Origin: Streptomyces sp. NBC_00285
GTDB taxonomy: Bacteria; Actinomycetota; Actinomycetes; Streptomycetales; Streptomycetaceae
Assembly: GCF_036174265.1 (NCBI RefSeq)
Contig: NZ_CP108055.1
Coordinates: forward strand, 5,022,001 to 5,086,000
Direction: 5' to 3'
DNA: 64,000 bases
Part shown: positions 18,566 to 28,097 of the stretch, piece after piece
Layout of the letters: each line of letters begins with the position of its first letter
How positions within the stretch are numbered: the stretch's first letter is position 1
Position numbers and translations under genes: made by a program
The notes under the pieces: generated by a model
Database searches by the model: none
What the model saw: the letters and a program-made list of their open reading frames with translations, nothing else
What the model was told of the DNA's origin: nothing

Positions 18566-19840
18566 ATGCCGCTCGCCACCCTGGGACGCGCCGCCCGCGA
18601 GACCGTCTCGGGGCTGCCCCGCGCGTTCTGGTGGCTGTGGACCAGCACGCTCGTCAACCGGCTGGGTGCCTTCGTCGCCACCTTCATGGCCCTGTACCTG
18701 ACCCTCGACCGCGGCTACTCCGCCTTCTACGCCGGTGTCGTCGCCTCGCTGTACGGCCTGGGCGGAGTCGTCTCGTCGATCGGCGCCGGGGTCATGACCG
18801 ACCGGCTCGGGCGACGGCCCACCCTGCTCGTCGCGCAGTCCGCGACCGCCGTCTTCGTCGCGCTCCTAGGGTTCATGCACCACCCGGCCGCGATCGCCGT
18901 CGTCGCGTTCCTGGTCGGCATGGCCTCCAACGCCTCCCGGCCGGCGGTGCAGGCGATGATGGCCGACATCGTGCGGCCCGAGGACCGTGTCCGGGCCTTC
19001 TCGCTCAACTACTGGGCCATCAACCTCGGCTTCGCCGTCTCCTCCACGGCCGCCGGGTTCATCGCCGAGTACAGCTATCTCGCGGGCTTCCTGATCGAGG
19101 CCGCGATGACCGCCGTCTGCGCGGTCGTCGTCTTCCTCAGGCTGCCCGAGTCGCGGCCCGTCGTGCGGCACTCCACGGAGCCGGTGGACGACGTCGGCCT
19201 GCGTACCGTCCTGCGCGACGGACGGTTCATGAGTGTCGTCGGGCTGTCCTTCCTCGTCGCCCTGATCTTCCAGCAGGGTGCCCTCGGGCTGCCCGTCGCG
19301 ATGGGCGAGGCCGGGTTCACGCCCGCCGACTACGGCCTGGCCATCGCTCTCAACGGTGTGCTGATCGTCGTGCTGCAGATCCCGGTGACCCGCTTCATCC
19401 AGGACCGGGACCCCCGGCGGCTGCTCGTCGCCTCGTCCCTGCTCGCGGGATACGGCCTCGGGCTCACGGCCTTCGCCGGATCGGTCGGCCTCTTCGCCCT
19501 CACGGTGTGCGTGTGGACCATGGGCGAGATGATCAACGCGCCCACCCAGACCGGGCTCGTCGTCCGCCTCTCCCCCGCCCACGGGCGTGGCCGGTACCAG
19601 GGCATGTACACCCTGTCCTGGTCGGTCGCCGCCCTCGTCGCCCCCCTGATGTCCGGTTTCGTCATCGACCGGTTCGGGGCGGAGTGGCTGTGGGGGTCGT
19701 GCGCGCTCGTGGGGACGGTGGCGGCGGTGGGATACGCCGTCCTGATGCGCCGGCTGCCGAAGGAGGGGGCCGCCGCCGGGACCGTAGTACGCGAGGAACC
19801 GGCCGCCGCGGGTGTCACGGATGCATCCGTGCACCCTTGA
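18566..19840 (+). CDS. MFS transporter
   Basis: A 424-aa major-facilitator protein with about 12 membrane helices. The inter-helix 2/3 motif is GVMTDRLGRRPTLL and a second half copy appears as IQDRDPRRLLVASSLLAGYG. The protein resembles drug or metabolite exporters (DHA1-like); the substrate is unknown. ATG at 18566 has GTGGGGG 8 bp upstream and starts the natural N-terminus. The 3' end overlaps the convergent DUF2000 gene by 26 bp. Confidence 0.9.
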   Translation: MPLATLGRAARETVSGLPRAFWWLWTSTLVNRLGAFVATFMALYLTLDRGYSAFYAGVVASLYGLGGVVSSIGAGVMTDRLGRRPTLLVAQSATAVFVALLGFMHHPAAIAVVAFLVGMASNASRPAVQAMMADIVRPEDRVRAFSLNYWAINLGFAVSSTAAGFIAEYSYLAGFLIEAAMTAVCAVVVFLRLPESRPVVRHSTEPVDDVGLRTVLRDGRFMSVVGLSFLVALIFQQGALGLPVAMGEAGFTPADYGLAIALNGVLIVVLQIPVTRFIQDRDPRRLLVASSLLAGYGLGLTAFAGSVGLFALTVCVWTMGEMINAPTQTGLVVRLSPAHGRGRYQGMYTLSWSVAALVAPLMSGFVIDRFGAEWLWGSCALVGTVAAVGYAVLMRRLPKEGAAAGTVVREEPAAAGVTDASVHP

Positions 19841-20249
19841 GGACCTTGTCCACCGCGTTGCGCGGCCCGTACACGGCGAGGCCCACCAGATCCAGATCGG
19901 CCGTCGTGACGGCTCGTACCGCCGCGCGGTTGTCGCGGTCGTTGCCCGTCGAGAACAGGTCGCTCGTGAAGAGCGCGCGTGGGAGCGAGCGGGACAGCAC
20001 GCGCGCGTGGGCGGCCGTCAGGGTCTCCTTCGTGCCCTCGAAGACCAGCACGGGCTGCCGGAACATCGGCAGATAGGGCACGCCGTCTGCGTCCTCGTAG
20101 GGTTCGCCGATCACCTCGGGGGCCTCGGCGCCCAGGCCGCTGACCAGGAACGCGGTGACGTTCAGGCGCTGCCAGGTCTCCAGGTCCTCACGCAGCAGGA
20201 CGGCGATCTTCGTGTCGAAGCGGATCGGTTCGTTGCTCATGCGACTCAT
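19815..20249 (-). CDS. DUF2000 family protein
   Basis: A 144-aa protein, typical for DUF2000: FDTKIAVLLREDLETWQRLNVTAFLVSGLG at the start and LVGLAVYGPRNAVDKVLKGARMHP at the end. Members look like PTH2-fold proteins of unknown activity. It is divergent from an AraC regulator gene 49 bp away, a pairing that suggests the regulator controls it. The start could also be the ATG at 20240. Confidence 0.8.
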   Translation of the reverse strand: MSRMSNEPIRFDTKIAVLLREDLETWQRLNVTAFLVSGLGAEAPEVIGEPYEDADGVPYLPMFRQPVLVFEGTKETLTAAHARVLSRSLPRALFTSDLFSTGNDRDNRAAVRAVTTADLDLVGLAVYGPRNAVDKVLKGARMHP

Positions 20250-20298
20250 GCGATGAGACTGCCGCGCACCGTACGGCACCGTCTTGTACGTTCCTTAC

Positions 20299-21135
20299 AT
20301 GGCCGCCCGCAGTGAAGTCACCGCCTGGCGCCCCGCTGTCCCGGGCGTCACCGAGGTCTTCCACGCCCGCTTCACCGAGTACGCCTACCCGATGCATGTG
20401 CACGAGGCGTGGACGCTGCTGATCGTGGACGCCGGGGCCGTACGGTACGACCTCGACCGGCACGAGCACGGCACGCCGGACGACACCGTGTCCCTGCTGC
20501 CGCCGCACGTCCCGCACAACGGCTCCCCGGCGAGCCCGGACGGCTTCCGCAAGCGGGTCGTCTACCTCGACGGCACACATCTGGGCGACGAGCTCATCGG
20601 GCCCGCCGTCGACGGTCCCGATCTGCGGGATCCCGTACTGCGGCGGCGGGTGGGGCAGTTGCACACCGCGCTGACCCGCGCCGGTGAGGAGTTCGAGGCC
20701 GAGAGCAGGCTCACCCTCATCGGCGACCGGCTCCGGACCCTGCTGGGGCCGCGGCTGACCGCCGAGTCGCCGCGCCAGGACCCCGCCCTCGCCCGCCGGT
20801 TGCGCGAACTCCTCGACGAGCGGGTCGTGGAGGGCCTGTCGCTGGAGAGGGCCGCAGGAGACCTGCAGGCTCATCCGGCGCATCTCGTACGGGCGTTCAG
20901 CACCGCCTACGGCATCGCACCGCACCAGTATCTGACCTCGCGGCGGGTCGACCGGGCCCGGGCCCTGCTGCTCGCCGACCGCGGTCCCGCCGAGGTCGCC
21001 GCGCTCACCGGTTTCCACGACCAGGCCCATCTCACCCGGCACTTCAAGCGGTTGGTGGGGGTGCCGCCGGGGCGTTACCGGACGAGCGCGAGGAGATCGA
21101 CGGAAGACATCCGTCCGGTGATCGCCGGCGGTTAG
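20299..21135 (+). CDS. AraC family transcriptional regulator
   Basis: A 278-aa regulator. The N-terminal cupin-type sensor shows FTEYAYPMHVHEAWTLLIVDAGAVRYDLD and LLPPHVPHNGSPAS. The C-terminal double helix-turn-helix shows LSLERAAGDLQAHPAHLVRAFSTAYGIAPHQYLTSRRVDRARALL and VAALTGFHDQAHLTRHFKRLVGVPPGRYR. ATG at 20299 is preferred over a TTG at 20284. The divergent DUF2000 gene is the likely target. Confidence 0.92.
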   Translation: MAARSEVTAWRPAVPGVTEVFHARFTEYAYPMHVHEAWTLLIVDAGAVRYDLDRHEHGTPDDTVSLLPPHVPHNGSPASPDGFRKRVVYLDGTHLGDELIGPAVDGPDLRDPVLRRRVGQLHTALTRAGEEFEAESRLTLIGDRLRTLLGPRLTAESPRQDPALARRLRELLDERVVEGLSLERAAGDLQAHPAHLVRAFSTAYGIAPHQYLTSRRVDRARALLLADRGPAEVAALTGFHDQAHLTRHFKRLVGVPPGRYRTSARRSTEDIRPVIAGG

Positions 21136-21145
21136 CGTCGCCGGC

Positions 21146-21667
21146 ATGGATGACAGACAGAACTCCTTACCGTTCAGACGTCTCTCCGTCGCCGTCGCCG
21201 GGGCGGCCGTCCTGGTCGCCGTCAGTGTCGGCGGTGCCATCGCCGCGAGTTCGGCCGACGAGCCCAGCGCCGAGCCGAGCGTGTCGACCTCCACCGCGCC
21301 GGACGAGGGCTCCGGCGGGAGCGTGGGGGTGAGCGAAGGCGGCACCTCGGACGGCAACTCGAACGCCGGCACCTCCGGCGGCACCGACCCGAGCCCCTCC
21401 TCCACGTCCCCTGACGATCCCCCGGTCACCGACGGCCCCACGGACGAACCCTCCACTCCGAGCGAGTTGGAGGAGCTCAACCGCCGTATCGCCGAACTCG
21501 ACAAGAAGATCGACGAGTTGCCCACCAAGAAGGAACTGGCCGACGCACTGCGGGCCTTCGCGGACCAGCTGGACAAGCCGGCCACGCCCGGCGATCCCGA
21601 CGGGCCGACCGACGAGCCCACCGACGATCCGCAGCCCACCGACTCGCTGCCGCCCGGCACCTCGTAG
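21146..21667 (+). CDS. secreted or anchored Ser/Thr/Asp-rich protein with coiled coil
   Basis: A 173-aa protein starting 10 bp after the AraC gene. One N-terminal hydrophobic helix (LSVAVAGAAVLVAVSVGGAIAAS, residues 13-35) is followed by about 75 residues of Gly/Ser/Thr/Asp-rich linker, then a charged heptad-like helix (ELEELNRRIAELDKKIDELP) and a Pro/Asp-rich tail. No enzymatic motifs. Function unknown; close spacing suggests cotranscription with the regulator. Confidence 0.7.
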   Translation: MDDRQNSLPFRRLSVAVAGAAVLVAVSVGGAIAASSADEPSAEPSVSTSTAPDEGSGGSVGVSEGGTSDGNSNAGTSGGTDPSPSSTSPDDPPVTDGPTDEPSTPSELEELNRRIAELDKKIDELPTKKELADALRAFADQLDKPATPGDPDGPTDEPTDDPQPTDSLPPGTS

Positions 21668-21695
21668 GCGGCGAAAACCCTCGAGGGCCCGGCGG

Positions 21696-22187
21696 TCAGT
21701 GCTCCGATCGCTGTGTCAGATGCGCGAACGCGTCCAGGTTGCGTGTCGACTCGCCCCGGTCCACCCGCCACGCGTACTCCTTGCGGATCGCGGTGGCGAA
21801 ACCCAGCTCCAGCAGGGTGTTGAAGCTGCCGTCGGCCGCCTCCAGGACCTGACCCAGGAGGCGGTCGACCTCGTCGGCGGTGATCACGGCGAGGGGGAGC
21901 TTGCCGGTGAGGTAGATGTCGCCGAGCTGGTCGACGGCGTAACTCACGCCGTACAGCTTGAGGTTGCGCTCCAGGAGCCAGCGGTGGACCCCGGGTTCGT
22001 TCTCGTCGGGGTGGCGGATGACGAAGGCGTTCAGCGACAGGGAGTGGCGGCCGACGAGGAGGGACACCGTCGTCTTCAGCTTGCGGGTGCCGGGGAGCTG
22101 GACGACGTAGTTGCCGGGCGCGGGGCTCTCCCACTCCAGCTCGGCATCCTCCAGAACTCCCTCGATGACCTTTCGTGCATCAGCCAT
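21696..22187 (-). CDS. YbjN domain protein
   Basis: A 163-aa protein of the YbjN superfamily (type III secretion chaperone-like fold): [49 protein letters not shown] then [45 protein letters not shown]. It starts inside the last codons of mshA (8-bp overlap), so it is translationally coupled to mycothiol synthesis. Its role is unknown. Confidence 0.85.
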   Translation of the reverse strand: MADARKVIEGVLEDAELEWESPAPGNYVVQLPGTRKLKTTVSLLVGRHSLSLNAFVIRHPDENEPGVHRWLLERNLKLYGVSYAVDQLGDIYLTGKLPLAVITADEVDRLLGQVLEAADGSFNTLLELGFATAIRKEYAWRVDRGESTRNLDAFAHLTQRSEH

Positions 22188-23517
22188 GCTGCGAGCGTAC
22201 GCGACGGCGGTACGACTGGGCCGCGGCCACATACACGTCCGCCGTCGCCGCGGCCGCGGTGTCCCAGCCGAACGACTGGGCGTGCCGGGCGGCCGCCTCA
22301 CCCATGCGCGACGTGAGTGCCGGGTTGTCCGCGAAATCGCGCAGCACACGTGCGTAGGCGGCCGGATCGTGTCCCCGTACGAGGAAACCCGTCTTCTCGT
22401 CGGCCACCGCCACCGGCAGCCCGCCGACCGCCGCCGCGAGGACCGGTGTGCCGGCCGCCTGGGCCTCTATGGCGACCAGGCCGAAGGACTCACTGTAGGA
22501 GGGCATGACCAGCACGGACGCGGCCCGGAACCAGTCGGCGAGCTGCTCCTGGCCGACGGGCGGGTGGAACCGTACGACATCCGCGATGCCGAGGCGGGAG
22601 GCCAGTTTCTGCAGGCCCTCGGGTTTGGCGAGGCCGCTGCCGCTGAGGCCGCCGACGACCGGGACGAGGAGACGGGAGCGCAGGTCGGGGCGTTGGTCGA
22701 GCAGGACGGCGATCGCGCGGAGCAGTACGTCGGGGGCCTTCAGGGGCTGGATGCGGCCCGCGAAGAGGGGGATCAGGGCGTCCTGCGGCAGGCCGAGGCG
22801 GGCGCGGGCGGCGGCACGGCCGTCGGCGGGGCGGAAGCGGTCGAGGTTCACGCCGGGGTGGACGACGGCGACCTTGGCGGGGTCGGCGCCGTAGTGCCGG
22901 GCGAGTTCCTCGCGCTCCTCGGCGGTGTTCGCGATGAGACGGTCCGCGGCGGCGACGATCTGGGTCTCGCCGATGACACGGGCAGCGGGCTCGGGGGTGT
23001 CGCCGTCGGCCAGGTTGGCGTTCTTGACCTTGGCCATGGTGTGCATGGCGTGTACGAGCGGGGTGCCCCAGCGCTGGGCGGCGAGCCAGCCGACATGGCC
23101 GGAGAGCCAGTAGTGCGAGTGGACCAGGTCGTAGTGGCCGGGGCGGTGGCCGGCCCAGGCCTGCATCACGCCGTGGGTGAAGGCGCACAGCTGGGCGGGG
23201 AGGTCCTCCTTGTTGAGGCCCTCGTAGGGGCCCGCGTCCACGTGGCGGACCAGCACGCCGGGGGCCATCTCGACGGTGGGCGGGAGACCGCCGGTCGTCG
23301 CGCGCGTGAAGATCTCGACCTCGATGTTGATCGCGGCGAGGCGCTGGGCGAGTTCCACGATGTAGACGTTCATGCCGCCCGCGTCGCCGGTGCCCGGCTG
23401 GTGGAGCGGTGAGGTGTGCACGGAGAGCATGGCGACGCGGCGGGGGCGACGGTGCAGGCGCAGCCGGTGGGGTGCGGCCTGGGAGCGACGCTGGAGCCTG
23501 CTGACGTACTGGCTCAC
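22180..23517 (-). CDS. mshA: D-inositol-3-phosphate glycosyltransferase (mycothiol synthesis)
   Basis: A 445-aa GT4 glycosyltransferase that joins GlcNAc from UDP-GlcNAc to inositol-3-phosphate, the first step of mycothiol synthesis. Visible motifs: [72 protein letters not shown] and the nucleotide-sugar motif [26 protein letters not shown] at 23517 follows AAGGAGG by 8 bp; a longer frame to 23571 is therefore rejected. A SigR-type promoter lies upstream. Confidence 0.95.
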   Translation of the reverse strand: MSQYVSRLQRRSQAAPHRLRLHRRPRRVAMLSVHTSPLHQPGTGDAGGMNVYIVELAQRLAAINIEVEIFTRATTGGLPPTVEMAPGVLVRHVDAGPYEGLNKEDLPAQLCAFTHGVMQAWAGHRPGHYDLVHSHYWLSGHVGWLAAQRWGTPLVHAMHTMAKVKNANLADGDTPEPAARVIGETQIVAAADRLIANTAEEREELARHYGADPAKVAVVHPGVNLDRFRPADGRAAARARLGLPQDALIPLFAGRIQPLKAPDVLLRAIAVLLDQRPDLRSRLLVPVVGGLSGSGLAKPEGLQKLASRLGIADVVRFHPPVGQEQLADWFRAASVLVMPSYSESFGLVAIEAQAAGTPVLAAAVGGLPVAVADEKTGFLVRGHDPAAYARVLRDFADNPALTSRMGEAAARHAQSFGWDTAAAATADVYVAAAQSYRRRVRSQHG

Positions 23518-23579
23518 GTGGCGTTCCTCCTTGCTGCGGGCATGCCGTTCGGAGGGTTCGGGGCCCTCCAAGGGGGTGC

Positions 23580-23606
23580 AACACCGGAGGAAGGCATTCC
23601 CATTCC
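23580..23606 (-). promoter_or_regulatory. SigR-type promoter of mshA
   Basis: On the minus strand GGAAT (23606-23602) and GTT (23582-23580) are separated by 19 bases, matching the SigR consensus GGAAT-N18/19-GTT. It lies about 63 bp before the mshA start. Thiol-stress control of mshA by SigR is established in S. coelicolor. Confidence 0.75.
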
Positions 23607-23773
23607 GGACGGGGCCGTTTTTGCCGAGGTATTACCGGGTTTCGCTCAACCGTTCGAGGACGGGGCGCGTCGCGGGACTGTGGTGAGCGGTGGGGCGAGG
23701 GCGCCACCTCACGGTCCTGCCGCAGCACTGGCGCCGGCGCCCGGCCCCGCAGCCGCCGCATACCCTCGTAGGC

Positions 23774-24640
23774 ATGACGTCCCGTGCCGCCTCCCTCCCC
23801 CACTCTCGGCTTCGCTCGAGCGGGGGGACCCCCATCGTGGGCACGGTCACGCGCGGGACGACCAACCCCAACCGGCTGCGCCGCATGGACCGCTGGATCG
23901 CGGTGACACACGGCGCCGAACTCCGCCGCGCCGCCGATCCCGTCGCCGTCGACCTCGGGTACGGCGCCGCGCCCTGGACCGCCGTCGAGCTGCTGCTCCG
24001 GCTCCGGACCGTGGCTCCACGCACGCGTGTGGTCGGCGTCGAGATCGAACCGGCCCGCGTGGCGGCGGCGAGGCCGTACGAACGGGACGGACTCTCCTTC
24101 CGGCACGGCGGGTTCGAGATCCCGGTCCCCCGACGGCCCCTGCTGGTCCGGGCGGCCAACGTGCTGCGCCAGTACGACGAGGCCGAGGTGGCCGCCGTAT
24201 GGGAACGGCTGTGCGCCCGGCTGGCACCGGCCGACCCGGCACGGGGATCCCGCGGCGGGCTGCTCGTCGAGGGGACCTGCGACGAGATCGGACGCCGGCA
24301 CGTATGGGTCGCGCTCGGTCCGGAGGGGCCGCGGACGGTCACCTTCGCGACCCGGCTGGGGTCACTGGAGCAGCCTTCCGACCTCGCCGAGCGGCTGCCG
24401 AAGGCCTTGATCCACCGCAACGTCCCGGGCGAGCCCGTGCACGCCTTCCTGCGCGACTTCGACCGCGCGTGGGCCGCGGCCGCGCCCTACGCGTCGTACG
24501 GCGCCCGGCAGCGGTGGATCCGGACGGTACGGACCCTGACGGCCGACTGGCCGGTGGTGGACGGGCCTTCGCGGTGGCGGCAGGGGGAAGTGACCTTGAC
24601 GTGGGGGGCGTTGGCGCCGCGCGGGGCACGGCTGTCGTGA
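23774..24640 (+). CDS. SAM-dependent methyltransferase-like protein
   Basis: A 288-aa protein divergent from mshA. Motif I is variant: AVDLGYGAAPWTAVELLLRLR; the post-I acidic residue is in VVGVEIEPARVAAA, and LLVRAANVLRQYDEAEVAAVWERL follows. The substrate is unknown. Codons 8-21 consist of a dispersed repeat element (see 23795), so the biological start may lie downstream, for example at the ATG of RMDRWIAVTHG. The C-terminal half (VDGPSRWRQGEVTLTWGAL) is conserved in actinobacterial homologues as I recall them. Confidence 0.75.
   Translation: MTSRAASLPHSRLRSSGGTPIVGTVTRGTTNPNRLRRMDRWIAVTHGAELRRAADPVAVDLGYGAAPWTAVELLLRLRTVAPRTRVVGVEIEPARVAAARPYERDGLSFRHGGFEIPVPRRPLLVRAANVLRQYDEAEVAAVWERLCARLAPADPARGSRGGLLVEGTCDEIGRRHVWVALGPEGPRTVTFATRLGSLEQPSDLAERLPKALIHRNVPGEPVHAFLRDFDRAWAAAAPYASYGARQRWIRTVRTLTADWPVVDGPSRWRQGEVTLTWGALAPRGARLS
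23795..23836. repeat. dispersed GC-rich palindromic repeat
   Basis: A stretch with core CACTCTCGGCTTCGCTCGAG followed by CGGGGGGACCCCCA is a sequence I recognise as recurring in many Streptomyces genomes. Here it lies inside the 5' part of the methyltransferase frame. The recurrence is recalled, not measured. Confidence 0.6.
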
Positions 24641-24896
24641 ACTCCGGTACGCCTCCCCGATGAACCCGGCCCGGCCCGGCGGCCCGGCGAGCGAGCGGGA
24701 ACGATCTGTGTGAGTCGTTCGTCACAAAGTCGGGGAGATCGTCTTCGGGGGGCGAGGGCGTGGGGAGGCACCGACAAGCGCCGGGCGTGAGGGGATACGC
24801 CGGGAAGGCCTACCTCTGTCACTTTCGGCCCTGACGTGGCACGATCCCCCGAGCGCCGTAAGTTACTGACGGTAAATCAGCCTTGGGGGCAGACGT

Positions 24897-25979
24897 ATGG
24901 GCACGGGCAAGCGCGGTCTGATCGCTACGGCCGTGACCGTGATCGGCGCGGTCGTCGTGCTCTCGGCACCGGGCACCGCCTTCGCCGTCCCGGACCCGAC
25001 GTCCACGCCGTCACCCACCGCCTCGCCGACGGCCGCCGTGACCAACAAGGACATCGAAGCCGTACGCCAACAGCTCGACGCGCTCTACCACGACGCGGCC
25101 GTCGCCACCGACGCCTACAACGCCGCCGAGGAGAAGGCCGAGCAGCAGTCGGCGCAGATCGTCGCGCTGGCCAAGAAGATCGTCACGGGCCAGGAGAAGC
25201 TGGAGAAGCTCAAGGCCCGCGCGGGTGCCGCGGCCGCCGCCCAGTACCGCACGAACGGCCTGCCGGACGAGGCCCAGCTGATGCTGAGCGACGATCCGCA
25301 GGAGTTCCTGGACGGCACCGGACGCGTCCTCCAGGGCCAGCGCGCCACCAAGGCCCTGATCGCGGAACTGGCCCGAACCCAGCAGGACTTGAAGCAGTAC
25401 GCCGACGACGCCTCGGCCCAGTGGACGAAGCTGGAGGCGGGCCGCAAGGCGAAGGCGGCCGCCAAGAAGCAGGTCGAGCAGCAGATCGCGGCGGCCGAGC
25501 AGCTCGAGTCCCGGCTGGAGACAGCGGAGAAGGAGCGCCTCGCCGAACTGGAGGAACAGGCCGCCCACACGGCGCAGTCCGCCTGGCTGGACTCCGGCAT
25601 CCTCGACGAGATCGACGGCAGGGCGAGCGAGGCCGGGAAGATCGCCGTCGAGTACGCGACGACACAGATCGGCAAACCGTACGAATGGGGCGCCGAGGGC
25701 CCGGGGTCGTACGACTGCTCCGGACTGACCTCACAGGCCTGGGCGAGCGCCGGGAGGCCCATTCCGCGCACCTCGCAGGAGCAGTGGAAGCAGCTCAGGC
25801 ATGTCGACGTCAAGGACATGCGGCCCGGCGACCTGATCATCTACTTCGACGACGCCAGTCACGTGGCGATGTATCTCGGCGACGGCGCGATCGTGCACGC
25901 CCCGCGGCCGGGGCGGACGGTGACGATCGCCGGGGCCGGGTCGATGCCGATACTCGGGGTGGTGCGGCCGGACGCGTGA
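24897..25979 (+). CDS. secreted NlpC/P60 peptidoglycan endopeptidase
   Basis: A 360-aa protein: Sec signal peptide (residues 1-31, cut near AFA-VPD), a long coiled-coil region (about 45-235, rich in Gln/Glu/Lys/Ala), and an NlpC/P60 domain. Catalytic Cys in SYDCSGLTSQAWASAG (about 279), His in DASHVAMYLGDG and a third polar residue His in IVHAPRPG. These enzymes cut peptide stems of cell wall during growth or sporulation. The 256 bp upstream hold no riboswitch I can recognise. Confidence 0.93.
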   Translation: MGTGKRGLIATAVTVIGAVVVLSAPGTAFAVPDPTSTPSPTASPTAAVTNKDIEAVRQQLDALYHDAAVATDAYNAAEEKAEQQSAQIVALAKKIVTGQEKLEKLKARAGAAAAAQYRTNGLPDEAQLMLSDDPQEFLDGTGRVLQGQRATKALIAELARTQQDLKQYADDASAQWTKLEAGRKAKAAAKKQVEQQIAAAEQLESRLETAEKERLAELEEQAAHTAQSAWLDSGILDEIDGRASEAGKIAVEYATTQIGKPYEWGAEGPGSYDCSGLTSQAWASAGRPIPRTSQEQWKQLRHVDVKDMRPGDLIIYFDDASHVAMYLGDGAIVHAPRPGRTVTIAGAGSMPILGVVRPDA

Positions 25980-26252
25980 GGTGCGCCGGCCGAACCCGTG
26001 AGACCTGCGCGATGTGACGCGGGGCACGCCTGACGGCTCCGCAAACCTGCCGCGAACGTGACGTTCGTCATCCCACCGACACCCGCACCTGTCCAACTGC
26101 GGTACAGAAAGCGGCATATGACAGTGGCCACCGGTCAAACGGTGTGCCTCACGCCATTCCTTTCCCGCCCCGGCACCCGCTATGGTCCCCGTCGGTGGAT
26201 CGAGACCCCTCGCTGCACCGTGCCCTCGGGGGGAGGGAAGGAATCCGAGACC

Positions 26253-27554
26253 ATGCCCGTACCCATACCGCGGCAGCGAGCGATCCCGGCCGCGGAGAGT
26301 GGTCAGGCGCAGGCCGCACCCCAGGACGGCCTCTCCAAGGAAGCCGCCCCGCACAAGGAAGCCACGGTCGACAACAACGCCGCCACCCAACTGACCCTGC
26401 TGGTGATCGAGGACGATCCCCGCGGCTCCACGGTCGCCCCCGAACTCCTGGACCCGACCGGCAGGCCCATGCGCGTCCGCACCGCCCGTAACCTCACCGA
26501 GGCGGAGCGGCTGCTCACGGACGACGTGCACTGCATCCTGCTCGACCTCGCGCTGCCCGTGCCCGGCCGCGCGGCCGACGACGACGAGCTCGCCGTACTG
26601 CGCCACGTCCTGGAGATCGCGCCCCGGCACGCCGTCCTCGCGCTCACCGCGTCCGGCGACTCCGAGCGCGGCGCGGAGGCGGTACGCGTGGGCGCCCAGG
26701 ACTATCTCTTCCGGGACGAGCTGGACGGGCGCCTGCTGAGCCGGGCCATCCGGTACGCGGTGGAGCGGAAACGTTCCGACACGGCTGAGCGCAGGCTCGC
26801 CGAGGGGCGGCTGCGGGCCCAGGAGAACCGGCGCCTGGAGCGGGGACTGCTGCCCACACCGCTGCTGGAGGGGTCCTCGCTGCGGTTCGCCGCGCGTTAC
26901 CGGCCGGGACGGTCACGGGCCCTGCTCGGCGGGGACTTCTACGACGTCGTACGGACTCCCGACGGGACCGTCCACGCGATGATCGGCGACGTCTGCGGGC
27001 ACGGGCCCGACGAGGCGGCGCTGGGTGTGGAGCTGCGGATCGCCTGGCGTGCGCTCACGCTGGCCGGGCTGTGCGGGGACGAGCTGCTCGGCACGCTCCA
27101 GGAGGTGCTGGAGCACGAGCGCTCCGACGACGAGATCTTCGCGACCCTGTGCACGGTCGACATAGCACCGGACGGGCGACGGGCGGGGCTGTGTCTCGCC
27201 GGCCACCCCTCGCCGCTGGTGGCACGGCCGGGCAGGCCCGCACGCTTGCTGCCGTACGACAACAACGGCCCCGCACTGGGACTACTGCCGGGGGCCCGGT
27301 GGCCCCGGATGCAGGTGGAGCTGGGGGCCGAGTGGAGTCTGATGCTCTACACCGACGGCCTGATCGAGGGACATATCGGTCAGGGGCGGGAGCGGCTCGG
27401 ACAGGACGGGATGGTTTCCATGATCCGTCGCCAGCTGGCCGAGGGGCTGCGCGGAGAGGAACTGCTGCGGGCCGCGGTGAACGAGGTGCGGTCGCTCAAC
27501 GGCGGCGAGTTGGCGGACGACGTGGCGGTGCTGCTGCTCGACCGGGAGGGCTGA
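26253..27554 (+). CDS. response-regulator receiver fused to SpoIIE/PP2C phosphatase
   Basis: A 433-aa protein. Residues 45-170 are a receiver domain (TLLVIEDDPRGSTV, LLDLALPVPG, ALTASGDSERG, VGAQDYLFRDELDG; the phospho-Asp is in LLDLA). After a linker helix (RRLAEGRLRAQENRRLERGLLP), residues 215-433 form a SpoIIE phosphatase (GGDFYDVV, GDVCGHGPDEAALG, LCLAGHPSPL, YTDGLIEG, DDVAVLLLD). It probably acts on an anti-anti-sigma factor. ATG at 26253 has GGAGGGAAGGA upstream; earlier in-frame starts add an unlike sequence. Confidence 0.9.
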   Translation: MPVPIPRQRAIPAAESGQAQAAPQDGLSKEAAPHKEATVDNNAATQLTLLVIEDDPRGSTVAPELLDPTGRPMRVRTARNLTEAERLLTDDVHCILLDLALPVPGRAADDDELAVLRHVLEIAPRHAVLALTASGDSERGAEAVRVGAQDYLFRDELDGRLLSRAIRYAVERKRSDTAERRLAEGRLRAQENRRLERGLLPTPLLEGSSLRFAARYRPGRSRALLGGDFYDVVRTPDGTVHAMIGDVCGHGPDEAALGVELRIAWRALTLAGLCGDELLGTLQEVLEHERSDDEIFATLCTVDIAPDGRRAGLCLAGHPSPLVARPGRPARLLPYDNNGPALGLLPGARWPRMQVELGAEWSLMLYTDGLIEGHIGQGRERLGQDGMVSMIRRQLAEGLRGEELLRAAVNEVRSLNGGELADDVAVLLLDREG

Positions 27555-27606
27555 GCGGGGTCTGCCCGTCGGGCCACCGCACTGGATTCAGCTGGGTCGG
27601 TGCCGG

Positions 27607-27969
27607 TCAGCGGCCGCCGTTGTAGGGGCCGTACGGGCCGTCGCTGCTGCTTCCGCCGCCACCACCGCGTCGGCCCCAGCCCTTGCCGCCTCCCGACACC
27701 TGCCTGAGAGCCGGACGGACGTCCACGAAGAAGACGATCGTGGCGATGAGGCCGGCGATTTGCAGGAAGAGCACCGGGACGAGGAAGTTCACCACGACCG
27801 CGATGCCGAGGATGATCAGCCAGAAACCCTTGTTCTGCTTGTCGGCGGCCCGGTAGGCGTCGCCACGGAACAGCGCGGCCATGACCAGCGCCGCCACGGC
27901 GAGAACCAGCATGGCGAGGTAGAGAAGCCCCAGAAACCCTGCGAACCCCTGCATCAGCACAACGTCCAC
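27607..27969 (-). CDS. DUF2516 membrane protein
   Basis: A 120-aa protein with about three hydrophobic segments (GFAGFLGLLYLAMLVLAVAALVMAALF, GFWLIILGIAVVVNFLVPVLFLQIAGLIATIVFFVDVRPAL) and a Gly-rich tail. The family is actinobacterial and of unknown function. The start may be GTG 27969, or internal GTG/ATG codons at 27960 or 27954; none has a strong ribosome site. Confidence 0.8.
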   Translation of the reverse strand: MDVVLMQGFAGFLGLLYLAMLVLAVAALVMAALFRGDAYRAADKQNKGFWLIILGIAVVVNFLVPVLFLQIAGLIATIVFFVDVRPALRQVSGGGKGWGRRGGGGGSSSDGPYGPYNGGR

Positions 27970-28047
27970 CGCCCGACTCGGCTCGTCAACACACGATTAC
28001 GCGGTCACCGTACCGGTTCCCGTTCCCGCAAGCTCGCTACCCCGAGA

Positions 28048-28080
28048 ACGGGCCGGGCACTCGGTAAGTGCCCGGCCCGT
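28048..28080 (-). terminator. terminator after the Ala/Lys-tailed protein gene
   Basis: Perfect hairpin ACGGGCCGGGCACT (28048-28061), loop CGGTA, complement to 28080; it lies 17 bp past the stop of the minus-strand gene at 28098. Confidence 0.85.
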
Positions 28081-28097
28081 CCAGCTCCCGCGATGCC

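Noticed and set aside
24641..24896. Possible c-di-AMP (ydaO) riboswitch before the NlpC/P60 gene
   Set aside because: Such riboswitches precede some Streptomyces wall hydrolase genes, but the conserved ydaO core sequences are not visible here.
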